The notes: generated by a model from the letters alone, not told the origin. A stretch of DNA of 64,000 nt from Mycolicibacterium austroafricanum (GCF_902705885.1 NZ_CACSIP010000025.1:74-64073), one strand, 5' to 3'; shown: positions 56,217 to 64,000, counted from the stretch's first letter. A program made the numbers and translations.

Positions 56217-58571
56217 ATGGCATTGTCGAAGCCCAACAACCAGCATTCACGGTTAATTTCGTGGCCGCTTTGGCCCGATATTCGTCCCAGCACGCTGGGT
56301 GATCTGGCGGCTGACCACCGTGCAGACCAGCAGACAGCGCTGGACACCGCCCGCGGCCTGCGCCGCGCTTACATCGAGGTGATGGCTGAGGAGAAAGGCT
56401 TCTTCGCAGACGCCAGCGTTCGGGCCTACACACAGGAAGAGTCGGGCTGGCGAGACCTTGCTGCGTTTCGGGGTCAGAAGGCCGCTAACGTCGAAGCGTG
56501 GGCAAGAATCGGTGAAACCCTGATGCTGACGCTGATGGGGATCGACGACGACGCACACGCGGAGTTGAAGGCACAGGAAGCCCTGAGAACAACCCTGCCT
56601 GCAGCGTACGGGATGCTGGAGGTGACGGTTGTGACGAGAGCTATTGCTGCGGCCGAGGCCGCGTCCGCCAAAGCCGTTGCGGAGGTCGAGGCGATCAACG
56701 CCACGATTCCCAAAACCATCTTCACCCAGTTCAGCCCACCCAACGGGCAAGGGGCGACCAAGGTTACGCCCGTCGATTCGACCACAAACAAAGATGGGGG
56801 AACGGCAGGCAGTGACCACAACAGCATGGCACCAGCCGACAAGGATAGTGAGAAAGCAAAAGAACTCTCCTCTGGCAAGGAGCTAGGCGACCACGCAGCA
56901 ACCGACAACAGAGACAAACCAACTGAAGGCAACGACACAAAGCCGCAGAACGCTGACCACGCGGCGCTAGAAGGTAAGGCAGACAAGCTTACTGATGCAG
57001 GGGCAGGTACCCAGGCGGGTGTCGGTCCTGCTGCGGGGCAGGGGTTGGGGCAGACTGCTTCACCGCTGGCTGCGGCTGGTGGGGGTTCGCAGGCTGGTTC
57101 TGGTTCTGGGAGTGGTTCCGGGGCTTCTGGTTTGAGTGGGTTGGGTCGTCAGGGTGGTGGGGCTTCGGGGCTTGGGAATGTGGGGTCGGCCCCTAAGGCT
57201 CCGGCTGCTGGTGCTTTGCCGCCGTCTGGCGGGCCTGTTAGTGATTTTGCGAAAGGGTTCACCTCGGGCGCTTCGGCGGGCGGCGCACCTCCTGCTGCTG
57301 CTGCGAGGCCGTTGCTGCCTGCTGAGGGTGCCCGGGCGCCGATGACGAGTCAGATGGGCGCTGTGTCAACGCCTCAGGCTCCTGGCGTGCAGGGGACTGG
57401 TTTGTCAGGGGGGAGTTCCGGTGTGAGTTCGGGTATGCCGCCGGTCGCGCCTGTGGGTGCGATGGGTGGGCATGCGCCTGGCGGGGTGGGGGGTTCGGGT
57501 CCGCTTCCTCCGTTTGGCTCGGATCTCAAAGGTGGTGGGGGCCCATCTCAGACTGCGGCGGGGCCGGCAGGTGCGGGCAGCGGTGCGGCGACGACGCCTG
57601 CCGGCGGTAGCGGGAGTGGTTCGCAGCAGGGTGGTGGTACGGGGGCGCCTGCGGCGATGTTGTCTGGTGCGACTGCTGCGGGGGCGGGAGGCGCGGGGTT
57701 GGCGGAGAAGTATGCGTCGGTGGATCTGGCGCCGGCGCAGCGGCGGGTGTGGGAGTTGCAGCATGCGTGCCGTAGGGAGGGCTGGCATATCGACTGGGCC
57801 GTTGGGCTTTTCGAGGATTACGGCGGCATTCAAATGCTGTTTGTATCCGATGAGGGTCAGGGGTTTGTTCCCTCGACGGTGGTGTTGCCGAATTCGATGT
57901 TGCCGGCGATGACTGATCCGGTTCTGCCGACAGATTTCTTGCGGCGGTGGTTCGGGTGGGGCGATGTGACTCGATTGATGTTGGAGTACGCCAACGCGCG
58001 AGTCGCTGGGGGTAAGGGTGGCTTGCTTGGGTTGGCTACAGGTGGGTCTACGACCGCTGCGGAGCGGGTGAACGTTCCCGTGTTGTCGGCCGATATCGGT
58101 ACGAATCCGATTCCCACGACTGATGAGGTGCCGGGCCTGGGCAACGGGCGTTATCACCGGCTGAGTTCGTTGGATCACGAGTTGTACAAAGAGCTGCGGG
58201 ACGTGAGCGATCCTCGTCGGGCAATTGCTCAGCTGACCGACAGATGCCGCCGCCTGGTGAGCGAGGACATGCATCTGCCGACCTGTGGGCATGATGCCAT
58301 TGGGAAACTCGGTATGGGACAAGAACTGTCGGATCCGTTGCTTGAAGAGTTGCGTACCGCTGGTCGCAATCAGCTGCAGCTCGCTTCTACGCAGCGGCCA
58401 GGTAAGGGCGACTATGGGCCACCAGAGTCACACGCCGCGATGCAGAACCTGTACCGCGCTTCCTGGATCGCTTCGCAGATTTTGGAAGCTCTTGTCCGCA
58501 TGAGTGATTCGGTGCCGGATCTTCCTGATGCCGCGTATGCGGTGGTGGCGGCTGAACGGGTGGCGCTTTAG
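56217..58571 (+). CDS. EspK-like large ESX-associated protein, 784 aa
   Basis: The N-terminal 170 residues are helical (DHRADQQTALDTARGLRRAYIEVMAEE, YTQEESGWRDLAAFRGQKAANVEAWARIGETLML) and include YTQEE, a YxxxE match. Residues 180-490 are Gly/Pro/Ser low complexity. The C-terminal 290 residues form a folded domain (VDLAPAQRRVWELQHACRREGWHIDWAVGLFEDYGGIQMLFVSDEGQGFVPSTVVLP; later SLDHELYKELRDVSDPRRAIAQLTDRCRRL) like the C-terminal domains of EspK-type proteins. Codon use shifts near 57,000 where the repeats begin. It is probably an ESX chaperone or substrate. Confidence 0.65.
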   Translation: MALSKPNNQHSRLISWPLWPDIRPSTLGDLAADHRADQQTALDTARGLRRAYIEVMAEEKGFFADASVRAYTQEESGWRDLAAFRGQKAANVEAWARIGETLMLTLMGIDDDAHAELKAQEALRTTLPAAYGMLEVTVVTRAIAAAEAASAKAVAEVEAINATIPKTIFTQFSPPNGQGATKVTPVDSTTNKDGGTAGSDHNSMAPADKDSEKAKELSSGKELGDHAATDNRDKPTEGNDTKPQNADHAALEGKADKLTDAGAGTQAGVGPAAGQGLGQTASPLAAAGGGSQAGSGSGSGSGASGLSGLGRQGGGASGLGNVGSAPKAPAAGALPPSGGPVSDFAKGFTSGASAGGAPPAAAARPLLPAEGARAPMTSQMGAVSTPQAPGVQGTGLSGGSSGVSSGMPPVAPVGAMGGHAPGGVGGSGPLPPFGSDLKGGGGPSQTAAGPAGAGSGAATTPAGGSGSGSQQGGGTGAPAAMLSGATAAGAGGAGLAEKYASVDLAPAQRRVWELQHACRREGWHIDWAVGLFEDYGGIQMLFVSDEGQGFVPSTVVLPNSMLPAMTDPVLPTDFLRRWFGWGDVTRLMLEYANARVAGGKGGLLGLATGGSTTAAERVNVPVLSADIGTNPIPTTDEVPGLGNGRYHRLSSLDHELYKELRDVSDPRRAIAQLTDRCRRLVSEDMHLPTCGHDAIGKLGMGQELSDPLLEELRTAGRNQLQLASTQRPGKGDYGPPESHAAMQNLYRASWIASQILEALVRMSDSVPDLPDAAYAVVAAERVAL

Positions 58572-58597
58572 CTGGAGGCGCACCGGTAGGGTGCGGC

Positions 58598-58634
58598 GCG
58601 ACCACGACGCGCGTTAATGCGGTCGTGGGGTCGC
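58598..58634 (+). terminator. Hairpin after the EspK-like gene
   Basis: GCGACC-ACGAC pairs with GTCGT-GG-GGTCGC (58622-58634), with a 2-nt bulge, 26 bp after the stop. Confidence 0.4.
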
Positions 58635-58746
58635 GGCCCGTATTTGGGTGGCCGGCAATGGTCGATAAGACGAGCCGCGTGTCGCAGTGCTCGTGTTGGC
58701 CGTCGATAGCCCGGAGTGTGCTGATTTGTCCAGGTCAGGGGCTTTG

Positions 58747-58775
58747 TAGAACTTTCGCGGGGTCGGCTTTAGGGT
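58747..58775 (+). promoter_or_regulatory. Promoter of the HTH-ImmA/IrrE gene
   Basis: TAGAAC (58747-58752), 17 bp and TAGGGT (58770-58775) give a start near 58782 and a leader of about 118 nt. Confidence 0.6.
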
Positions 58776-58817
58776 GAGTGTTACCCGGTCTCCCCCTCGT
58801 GCCGGGTGTAATGGTTC

Positions 58818-58865
58818 GAGGCTTGGCATCTTCTGGCCGCCACGGCATTTCAGGTGCCAAGCCTC
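58818..58865 (+). promoter_or_regulatory. Stem-loop in the 5' leader
   Basis: GAGGCTTGGCA (58818-58828) pairs perfectly with TGCCAAGCCTC (58855-58865) around a 26-nt loop. It ends 34 bp before ATG 58900 and could affect access to the TAGGAGG ribosome site. Confidence 0.45.
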
Positions 58866-58899
58866 GGCCTCTGCCGGTAGGAGGTCGGCGTACATCGTG

Positions 58900-60057
58900 A
58901 TGAGTGAGCAGTTTGCCGCCGAACCCAGCGCCGTGGTGGTGTATGGGCAGCGGGTTCGTCAAGCGCGGATCTTGCGTCAGTTGGCGGGAACTGCGGTGCT
59001 CAAGCACATGAGCTGGCGTGGCGCGAAGTTGACCCGCTTGGAGAAGGGTCCTTCGACTGTCTTGAGTGTCGGTGAAGTGTGCGCGCTGGCCGAGGTGTTG
59101 GGCTTTCCGGTGGAGTTTTTTAGGACGCCACCGACGCAGCGGCGGTTACCTGAGCTGACCTTTCGTCCTACGAAGCGGGCACCGACGGCGGGAACTCAGT
59201 TCGCCGCCCATTTCAGCGCTGCTGCGGGTGAATTCGTGACTTTCCTTGGTGAGCGTGCGCCACTTCCCATAGTGACCCTTCCGACTATTGGTGGGCAGGT
59301 TTCGGTGGCACTGCTTGCGGCGGCGGCGCGGCGCTGCATGGGTATATCGGCGAATGCGCCGGTCGGTGACATGATCGGCGCTGCGGAGCGGGCCGGGGCT
59401 GTGGTCGTGATACACGGCGATGGACTTGGCGTGTCATTGGACAAGGTGTTGCCGCAGAATCATTTGGGATGGTCGGCGTGGGTGGGAGATCGCGACCAGC
59501 GGCCGGTGATCGTGTTGCGTGAGAGCGGATCGTGGGAGCGGATTCGCTGGGCCATGGCTCATGAGGTGGGCCACTTGGTACTGGGTTGGAGTCCGGTGGG
59601 CAGTCCGCATACCGAGGACCTGGCCGAGTGTTTCGCCGGCGAGCTGCTGGCGCCGGCTTCAGCGCTGGCGGCGGAGCTTTCGACTGAGCCGACGATCACT
59701 GATCTTGCGGCAGTGAAGCGAAAGTGGGGCATCGCGATTGGTGCACTCATTCCTCATTTATGGCGTTCTGGGCTGATCACAGATGCTCGCTACGAGACGT
59801 TGAAGCGGCAGCTTCACACCAAGATCAACCGCGAGACAGGTCATACCTGGGGCAAGACGGAGCCTGGTTGGGATGGTCGCTGTCCAGAACAACCAAAGCT
59901 GCTGGCCAGCTTGCTGCATCGAAGCGGCAGTACCGGGGTTAGCCAGATGTGGCCTGACGATGTTTTGGAGGCCTTCATGGCTGGTCAGCGGTTGCCGACA
60001 GGGGGCTGGCACGAGAGCGCGACGGATTCCGTTTCGAGCTGGTCTGTCAGCGCCTGA
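58900..60057 (+). CDS. HTH-ImmA/IrrE metallopeptidase, 385 aa
   Basis: An XRE-like HTH fills residues 15-70 (VVVYGQRVRQARILRQLAGTAVLKHMSWRGAKLTRLEKG). The ImmA/IrrE zinc peptidase domain follows with WAMAHEVGHLVLGW (HExxH, about 220-233) and DLAECFAGELLAPASAL as the third ligand region. Such fusions cleave their partner repressor on a stress or recipient signal, as in ICE and phage switches. ATG 58900 with TAGGAGG was chosen; an upstream GTG at 58774 precedes the predicted transcription start. Confidence 0.85.
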   Translation: MSEQFAAEPSAVVVYGQRVRQARILRQLAGTAVLKHMSWRGAKLTRLEKGPSTVLSVGEVCALAEVLGFPVEFFRTPPTQRRLPELTFRPTKRAPTAGTQFAAHFSAAAGEFVTFLGERAPLPIVTLPTIGGQVSVALLAAAARRCMGISANAPVGDMIGAAERAGAVVVIHGDGLGVSLDKVLPQNHLGWSAWVGDRDQRPVIVLRESGSWERIRWAMAHEVGHLVLGWSPVGSPHTEDLAECFAGELLAPASALAAELSTEPTITDLAAVKRKWGIAIGALIPHLWRSGLITDARYETLKRQLHTKINRETGHTWGKTEPGWDGRCPEQPKLLASLLHRSGSTGVSQMWPDDVLEAFMAGQRLPTGGWHESATDSVSSWSVSA

Positions 60058-60083
60058 CTGGACTGGTGAATGGGGGACGGGAG

Positions 60084-60491
60084 ATGAGGATGGGCACGTA
60101 CCACCGTGTCGTGTTGCGCGACAGTGTCGGTGAGTCTGTGGCAGGTGCGAGGCCCGGCGGAGATGTGCCGTGTGGTGAATCGCCACCGGCGGCATCTTCG
60201 GGCGGTCCATCCACTTCCATGGACACCGCGTCGTGGCCCTGCGGCTACTGCCGTGTCGAATCAGTAGCCCTGGTCGGTGATGTGTGCCCGTGCTGTGGCC
60301 GCAACAAGCCTTTGCCATGGTGGAGGATGACGATACCGGCGAAAACGGTCGCAAGCGGTGGTATGCGTTGTGCCGGAGGCGGATCCATTCAGGACACTGC
60401 ACGTACCTCACGGCCTGGTTTGGTGAGCTCAGCACCGGCACCTCAACGCTGCCCGAACCCTTCACCGGGCACGCGGCACACCGCGAGGTGA
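60084..60491 (+). CDS. Zinc-ribbon N-terminal part, possibly frameshifted
   Basis: ATG 60084 has a GGGGGACGGGAG ribosome site. The frame encodes a Gly/Ser-rich region and a CxxC pair (WPCGYCRVESVALVGDVCPCCGRNK) that would form a zinc ribbon. After about 60310 the sequence degenerates, while the +1-shifted frame becomes protein-like. Either this gene is truncated by an indel, or two genes overlap heavily. Confidence 0.4.
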   Translation: MRMGTYHRVVLRDSVGESVAGARPGGDVPCGESPPAASSGGPSTSMDTASWPCGYCRVESVALVGDVCPCCGRNKPLPWWRMTIPAKTVASGGMRCAGGGSIQDTARTSRPGLVSSAPAPQRCPNPSPGTRHTAR

Positions 60492-60808
60492 GCGCTGTTC
60501 ACGTCGGCGGCCCGGCATGGTCTGACCCTGGTGGCGTCGTCGCGACCGGGTTGGAGGTGGCGGTGGTGGCCAGCAATCACCGACGCTCACTCAATGCGCG
60601 ACACAAGCAGATACTGGCCGTACTGAACTCAGCCGCCGAGCCTCTGAGCACCAGCGCGATACGCCGCGAGGCCAACCAGGGCCGTGCCACGCAGTTGGTC
60701 GCTGAGCAGGTCTACCGCAGTCTGTGCGGGCTTTACAGTCGCGGCTACATTCAGCGGCTCACTAAAGATGGCACGTCCGAGATCTATTGGGCCGTTTGTA
60801 GAAGTTGA
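60317..60808 (+). CDS. Winged-helix protein, 163 aa
   Basis: ATG 60317 overlaps the zinc-ribbon frame. The C-terminal 90 residues (RSLNARHKQILAVLNSAAEPLSTSAIRREANQGRATQLVAEQVYRSLCGLYSRGYIQRLTKDGTSEIYW) have a wHTH pattern. The N-part (KRWYALCRRRIHSGHCTYLTAWFG) holds Cys/His residues that may belong to the preceding zinc ribbon, suggesting one original protein. Targets are unknown. Confidence 0.5.
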   Translation: MVEDDDTGENGRKRWYALCRRRIHSGHCTYLTAWFGELSTGTSTLPEPFTGHAAHREVSAVHVGGPAWSDPGGVVATGLEVAVVASNHRRSLNARHKQILAVLNSAAEPLSTSAIRREANQGRATQLVAEQVYRSLCGLYSRGYIQRLTKDGTSEIYWAVCRS

Positions 60809-60836
60809 CGAAGACCGGGTTTATCGTGAATTCACG
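60799..60836 (+). promoter_or_regulatory. Promoter with palindromic operator for the DUF1173 operon
   Basis: TAGAAG (60799-60804), 17 bp holding GACCGGG, and TATCGT (60822-60827) form the promoter. The 12-bp palindrome CGTGAATTCACG (60825-60836) overlaps the -10 and start point. Confidence 0.55.
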
Positions 60837-60938
60837 GGTGAATTGAGGCTCGTGTGCGATAGGCCGAATTCTTGTTGTCCGTTGTAGGGCAGGGTTTTTC
60901 GCGCCTCATCTGTGTGAAGCGTGGGAGGTCGCTGTTTG

Positions 60939-61013
60939 ATGGACACTGCATTGGCGAATCTTATCCTCGGTGAGAAATTGGGGTCTGCAGCGGTCGGACT
61001 GCACCAGCTATGA
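60939..61013 (+). CDS. 24-aa upstream ORF coupled to the DUF1173 gene
   Basis: ATG 60939 follows GGGAGGTCG by 10 nt. The peptide (MDTALANLILGEKLGSAAVG start, 24 codons) ends with TGA overlapping the ATG of the next gene (ATGA). It may be a leader peptide that controls or couples translation. The rest of 60837-60938 is leader without other features. Confidence 0.5.
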   Translation: MDTALANLILGEKLGSAAVGLHQL

Positions 61014-62203
61014 CGATCGCTGCCCCGTTCTTTGTCGACGGTGACGTGGTTGACGATGTCCACACTCCAGAGGCCCAACAGGCACTTGGCCGAGCGAAAG
61101 CCGCCCGACTCCGACCGCTGTGCCTGTGCCAGTCCCCAGGGGTGCAGATGTACATCGCCGCGGCTGGACGCGACCTCATCGTCAAGCGGATGCCTGGGAC
61201 GGCCGCTGCGCATGACCATCGGTGCCGCTCGTGGCTGCCTCCCAGTGAGCTTTCTGGCTATGGGGCTGTTGCTGACAGGTCGATCGTGGACAACCCTGCC
61301 GACGGCACCACCGCCTTGCGGTTGGGATTCTCGCTGTCGAAGGCTGGCAACCGCTCTGCCCCTGAACCGTCCGGTTCGCCGTCGGACACTGTTCAAAGCG
61401 ACGGCAACAAGCTCTCGCTGCTGGCTGTGCTGCACTACCTCTGGGACGAGGCGGAACTGACAACGTGGCACGCGGCGTTCACCGGGCACCGCTCCTGGAC
61501 GGTCGTTCACCACCGTTTGCGGGCGGCCGTGGACGGCAAACTTGTCCGAAAGAACCCCCTCGCTCCGTCTTTGTTTGTGCCGGAGCCATTTTCTGCGGTC
61601 CGAAAGACAGAGATCGAGCAGCGCCGGATTAAGGCGTGGGCGCCGGCGCGACACCAGCCCGGAAAGACGGCCCGATTGCTGATCGGGATCGGCGAGGTCA
61701 AGGCGATCGAGCCGGCCAACCACGGATACAAGATGCAGGTTCGGCACCAGCCCGGACACCCGTGGTTCCTTGATGAGGATTTGCACCGCAAGCTCACCAA
61801 ACGATTCGCCACCGAACTCGAACACTGGCAGATGGCCGAGGCCGGCGAGGTGCGTCTGCTGGCGATCTGCACGTTCTCGGTGTCGCGTGCGGGATATGCC
61901 AACGTCGAACAACTGTCGGTGATGACCACCGACAACAACTGGATCCCATTCACTGGTGACGCCGACCGCTCCCTGCTCACTACAGCCATCGAGCAGGAGC
62001 GGTCGTTTCGGAAAGTGCTGTCGTACAACGGGAGTGCGACAGCGATGGCCTCACTAATTTTCACCGACACCAGCCCGGCTGTCGCCGCCTTCATCGACCG
62101 CCCTGCCGGCGCAGACGCCAACGATGATGACTCGATAGCCGGGCTGCCGGTATGGAACTGGCGCACCGATGAAGACATGCCGGGTCTGCCATCACCGCTG
62201 TGA
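61010..62203 (+). CDS. DUF1173 family protein, 397 aa
   Basis: The N-terminal block CLCQSPGVQMYIAAAGRDLIVKRMPGTAAAHDHRCRSWLPPSELSGYGAV matches the DUF1173 signature, including Cys and His positions that could bind zinc. Later motifs include LLAVLHYLWDEAELTTWHAAFTGHRSWTVVHHRLRAA and the C-terminal FDTSPAVAAF-like region. DUF1173 proteins are typical of conjugative plasmids, with no known biochemical role. The start overlaps the 24-aa ORF. Confidence 0.8.
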   Translation: MTIAAPFFVDGDVVDDVHTPEAQQALGRAKAARLRPLCLCQSPGVQMYIAAAGRDLIVKRMPGTAAAHDHRCRSWLPPSELSGYGAVADRSIVDNPADGTTALRLGFSLSKAGNRSAPEPSGSPSDTVQSDGNKLSLLAVLHYLWDEAELTTWHAAFTGHRSWTVVHHRLRAAVDGKLVRKNPLAPSLFVPEPFSAVRKTEIEQRRIKAWAPARHQPGKTARLLIGIGEVKAIEPANHGYKMQVRHQPGHPWFLDEDLHRKLTKRFATELEHWQMAEAGEVRLLAICTFSVSRAGYANVEQLSVMTTDNNWIPFTGDADRSLLTTAIEQERSFRKVLSYNGSATAMASLIFTDTSPAVAAFIDRPAGADANDDDSIAGLPVWNWRTDEDMPGLPSPL

Positions 62204-62595
62204 CAAAAAGCAGCCCGCGACCCCCTGATCCGCACACGACCACAGGAGTGAAAACCGTGACCACAGTTCATCCCCCACTGACCGCCGAGGACTTCGACAC
62301 GGAGTACGACGCCGAGCACCACTACATGTTCATCCAGCACGAAGACGGCGACATGCTCTACACCTACGGCCACCACAGGGACGAAGAATTCGCCCGGCAG
62401 GTAAACGAATTCGACATCGAGCTCTGCGGCCTGGACGCCGAGGATGCCCAGCGCACCGCGGATGACGTGCACCACCGATGGGCGGTCTTGATCTCGCCGA
62501 AGCCTGAGTGGCGCTTCTGGATTGATACCGACACCGGCGACGAGGTCAAGGAGAGCACTCCCGGCGCGTTCCCGATCTCGCTGATCTACAGGTAA
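62200..62595 (+). CDS. Acidic hypothetical protein, 131 aa
   Basis: The GTG 62200 overlaps the DUF1173 stop (GTGA). The protein is rich in Asp/Glu/His (FDTEYDAEHHYMFIQHEDGDMLYTYGHHRDEEF) and ends with WRFWIDTDTGDEVKESTPG. It could be a DNA mimic or a DUF1173 partner; neither is shown. An ATG at 62254 (valine-adjacent MTT context) is not in the best frame position, so the GTG is kept. Confidence 0.5.
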   Translation: MTKSSPRPPDPHTTTGVKTVTTVHPPLTAEDFDTEYDAEHHYMFIQHEDGDMLYTYGHHRDEEFARQVNEFDIELCGLDAEDAQRTADDVHHRWAVLISPKPEWRFWIDTDTGDEVKESTPGAFPISLIYR

Positions 62596-62674
62596 ATGCC
62601 TGCCCCTCACCAGAATTAGACATGCGCAGCCAAGACCAGCAGTTCGAGCACAACAACGAAAGCGAGCGTTCACG

Positions 62675-63760
62675 ATGACCGAGCCACTGTTCCTTTTACT
62701 TGTTACATTCACCGCGTTAGCCGTGATCGGATCCGCGCTGATTATCGGGTCTGTGCACGTGTATCGCCGCGCGTGGCCCAAGCGAGGAAGACAGGCTTGG
62801 GCGCCGGCCGCGGCTGTGGGTGTGGCGGCGGGCCTGTGGTCGAAGTTGATCATCGACGCGGCCCCGTGGGTCCTGGAGGACCTTGGCATGGCCGACAGTG
62901 CTTACCATCCGACGAAAGTGATGACCGGCGGTCTCGATTACTACATCGCCAGCTTGAAGTGGGCACTGGTAGCTGTCACCTTGTGTCTGCTGGCCGCGGC
63001 AGCAGCTGGTGTGTTCATTGGGCTTTACCGGGGCGTTGAGGCCCTGCGCGTGTGGTTGTCTGAGTACCAGACTGGAGAGGATGAAGAGACGGACTTGTCG
63101 CGGGCTGCCAGGATGCGGATGTCGTGGAGGATCGGGCACGCTGAAGAACGCTTCGCGCGCACACTTGTCAAGCTCGTCGGACCGGCAAGCGGCAAACGAC
63201 GCGGAGCCGTACTGTGGAAAATTCTGCCCGAACAGCCGGGAACTGACGTCCGGGCCACCTCGTTTTCGGTATCGCCTGGCCTGGCCTACTACTCGATCAG
63301 CGATGAGGCGGTCGAGGCGTTCACCGATAACGCTCTGCTCCGTAGGGAGATACAGCACGTCGACTACCTTGCAACCGACGATGATTCGGAGTTCATTGTT
63401 CAGTGGAACTGCGACTACCTGGCCCGTCCTCTCGTTCCAGCTAAGGACACATCAACCGGGGCACTGCCTTTCGGTGTGCCGACTCGGGAACGGCTTAGGC
63501 GGTCAGCAGGAATCTTGACGCTGGTTGTCGGTCTCGTGGTTGTCGCGGTCGCGGCGTGGGCCCTAACAACTCCAGACCCTGGTGTGCGCACGCCGGCGTA
63601 CACCGCGACATTGACCGCGCCCCAGAGCGAACACGCTACGCGGATTCTGAGCGAACGTGGTGAATCGTCTGGTCGCTGCACCGCCGACGGTGTGTGCGGC
63701 GAAGTGTTCACCCAGATCCGTGGTGAAGGGGCAACCGCTCGATGCGCTGGCTTACGTTGA
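62675..63760 (+). CDS. Membrane protein, 361 aa
   Basis: TM helices occur at about residues 4-28 (LFLLLVTFTALAVIGSALIIG), 45-62, 93-115 (WALVAVTLCLLAAAAAGVFIGLY) and 280-300 (ILTLVVGLVVVAVAAWAL), with cytoplasmic domains between. The end has CTADGVCGE, external. The family is unknown. The start at ATG 62675 follows AAGCGAG weakly. The preceding gap (62596-62674) holds nothing clear. Confidence 0.5.
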   Translation: MTEPLFLLLVTFTALAVIGSALIIGSVHVYRRAWPKRGRQAWAPAAAVGVAAGLWSKLIIDAAPWVLEDLGMADSAYHPTKVMTGGLDYYIASLKWALVAVTLCLLAAAAAGVFIGLYRGVEALRVWLSEYQTGEDEETDLSRAARMRMSWRIGHAEERFARTLVKLVGPASGKRRGAVLWKILPEQPGTDVRATSFSVSPGLAYYSISDEAVEAFTDNALLRREIQHVDYLATDDDSEFIVQWNCDYLARPLVPAKDTSTGALPFGVPTRERLRRSAGILTLVVGLVVVAVAAWALTTPDPGVRTPAYTATLTAPQSEHATRILSERGESSGRCTADGVCGEVFTQIRGEGATARCAGLR

Positions 63761-63965
63761 ATCAGCGGTCGATGACGTGGTTCGCCACGAGTCAGGACTA
63801 GTTGCAGACGAACTATGGGATTGGGCGCGGATCTGGGATTCCGAGCAGGGCCACCGGTCGCATTCTCAGTACGCAATTGGCGACAACGTCGAGCAAGCAC
63901 TCGTCGACGTGAAGCTCTTCTGGCCCCACAGGTCTGGGACCGTTCGAGGATCCGGGCCGCGATGA
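63723..63965 (+). CDS. Hypothetical protein, 80 aa
   Basis: A GTG frame overlapping the end of the membrane-protein gene encodes DALAYVESAVDDVVRHESGLVADELWDWARIW and QYAIGDNVEQALVDVKLFW, which look like real helices. An in-frame GTG at 63657 is an alternative start. The remaining 35 bp to the window end carry no gene. Confidence 0.4.
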   Translation: MKGQPLDALAYVESAVDDVVRHESGLVADELWDWARIWDSEQGHRSHSQYAIGDNVEQALVDVKLFWPHRSGTVRGSGPR

Positions 63966-64000
63966 AATGGATCAGTCCGTGCTAGTCTGATATCGGAAAA

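Noticed and set aside
57405..58322. 305-residue minus-strand frame opposite the EspK-like gene
   Set aside because: Arg/His-rich shadow of the low-complexity coding region.
60821..62889. Long minus-strand frames opposite the DUF1173 region (363 and 460 residues)
   Set aside because: The plus-strand genes have coupling, ribosome sites and a family match; the opposite frames have no motif.
1..64000. tRNA, rRNA or relaxase genes
   Set aside because: I saw no cloverleaf or rRNA-like sequence and no HUH or three-His relaxase motif; a relaxase is probably elsewhere on the plasmid.

Overview
The window looks like part of a large mycobacterial conjugative plasmid of the pRAW type. It is GC-rich and uses many GTG/TTG starts and leaderless TANNNT promoters. 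It carries an ESX (type VII) secretion locus next to a type IV secretion (T4SS) locus of the TcpC/VirB4 kind. It also has an archaeo-eukaryotic-type primase likely to be the replication protein, a ParA/ParB-like partition pair, four toxin-antitoxin modules, and NrdH, WhiB-like and EspR-like proteins. No rRNA, tRNA, CRISPR array or recognisable relaxase is visible.

Layout. (1) 1-5.5 kb, minus strand: a plasmid-maintenance block with a DnaB N-domain-like protein, an unknown protein, NrdH, a DUF932 protein and a large ParB-family protein. nrdH, DUF932 and parB each have a long, hairpin-rich 5' leader sharing a conserved core. (2) 5.6-11.4 kb: accessory genes, including a zinc-ribbon protein in a duplicated segment, an EspR-like regulator, relFG and a run of small unknown plus-strand genes, one of them frameshifted. 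(3) 11.4-15.8 kb: parA with a presumptive centromere-binding partner, a presumptive centromere, a DUF2637 membrane protein, a perfect 38-bp palindrome and small regulators. (4) 15.8-18.9 kb: a second, decayed copy of the zinc-ribbon segment, invaded by an IS3-family element that is itself invaded by an IS30-family element. (5) 18.9-22.8 kb: primase, a structured intergenic region with a candidate small RNA, a WhiB-like protein and an XRE regulator.

(6) 22.8-34.2 kb: the ESX locus, in the order DUF4226/peptidoglycan-peptidase-like protein (divergent), PE, PPE, EsxB-like, EsxA-like, EspG, EspI-like, EccD, MycP, EccE. EccB and EccC are not in the window. (7) 34.2-51.4 kb: the T4SS locus, with a VirD4-like coupling protein, an EspB-like ESX substrate candidate, a YbaB-like protein, anchored and periplasmic proteins, a TcpC/VirB8-like protein, small membrane proteins, VirB4, a VirB6-like protein and then EccA. 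The two secretion systems are physically interleaved, since EccA and ESX-type substrates lie among T4SS genes. (8) 51.5-55.5 kb: zeta, MazEF-like and AbiE/MenAT-like toxin-antitoxin modules. (9) 55.5-64 kb: a membrane protein, an EspK-like large ESX protein, an HTH-ImmA/IrrE protein, a frameshifted zinc-ribbon/winged-helix pair, a DUF1173 protein preceded by a coupled 24-codon ORF, and membrane proteins running to the end.

Inferred biology: T4SS and ESX probably act together in DNA transfer across the mycobacterial envelope. EspG, EccA and EspI would handle PE/PPE/Esp substrates, and the exported peptidase-like protein may open peptidoglycan, because no VirB1-type lytic transglycosylase is seen. 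Many operons start with a TNNAAC/TTNANA-17 bp-TANNNT promoter placed 6-7 nt from the start codon, so these genes are probably translated from leaderless mRNAs. Functions come from recognised motifs and families. No database search was run.
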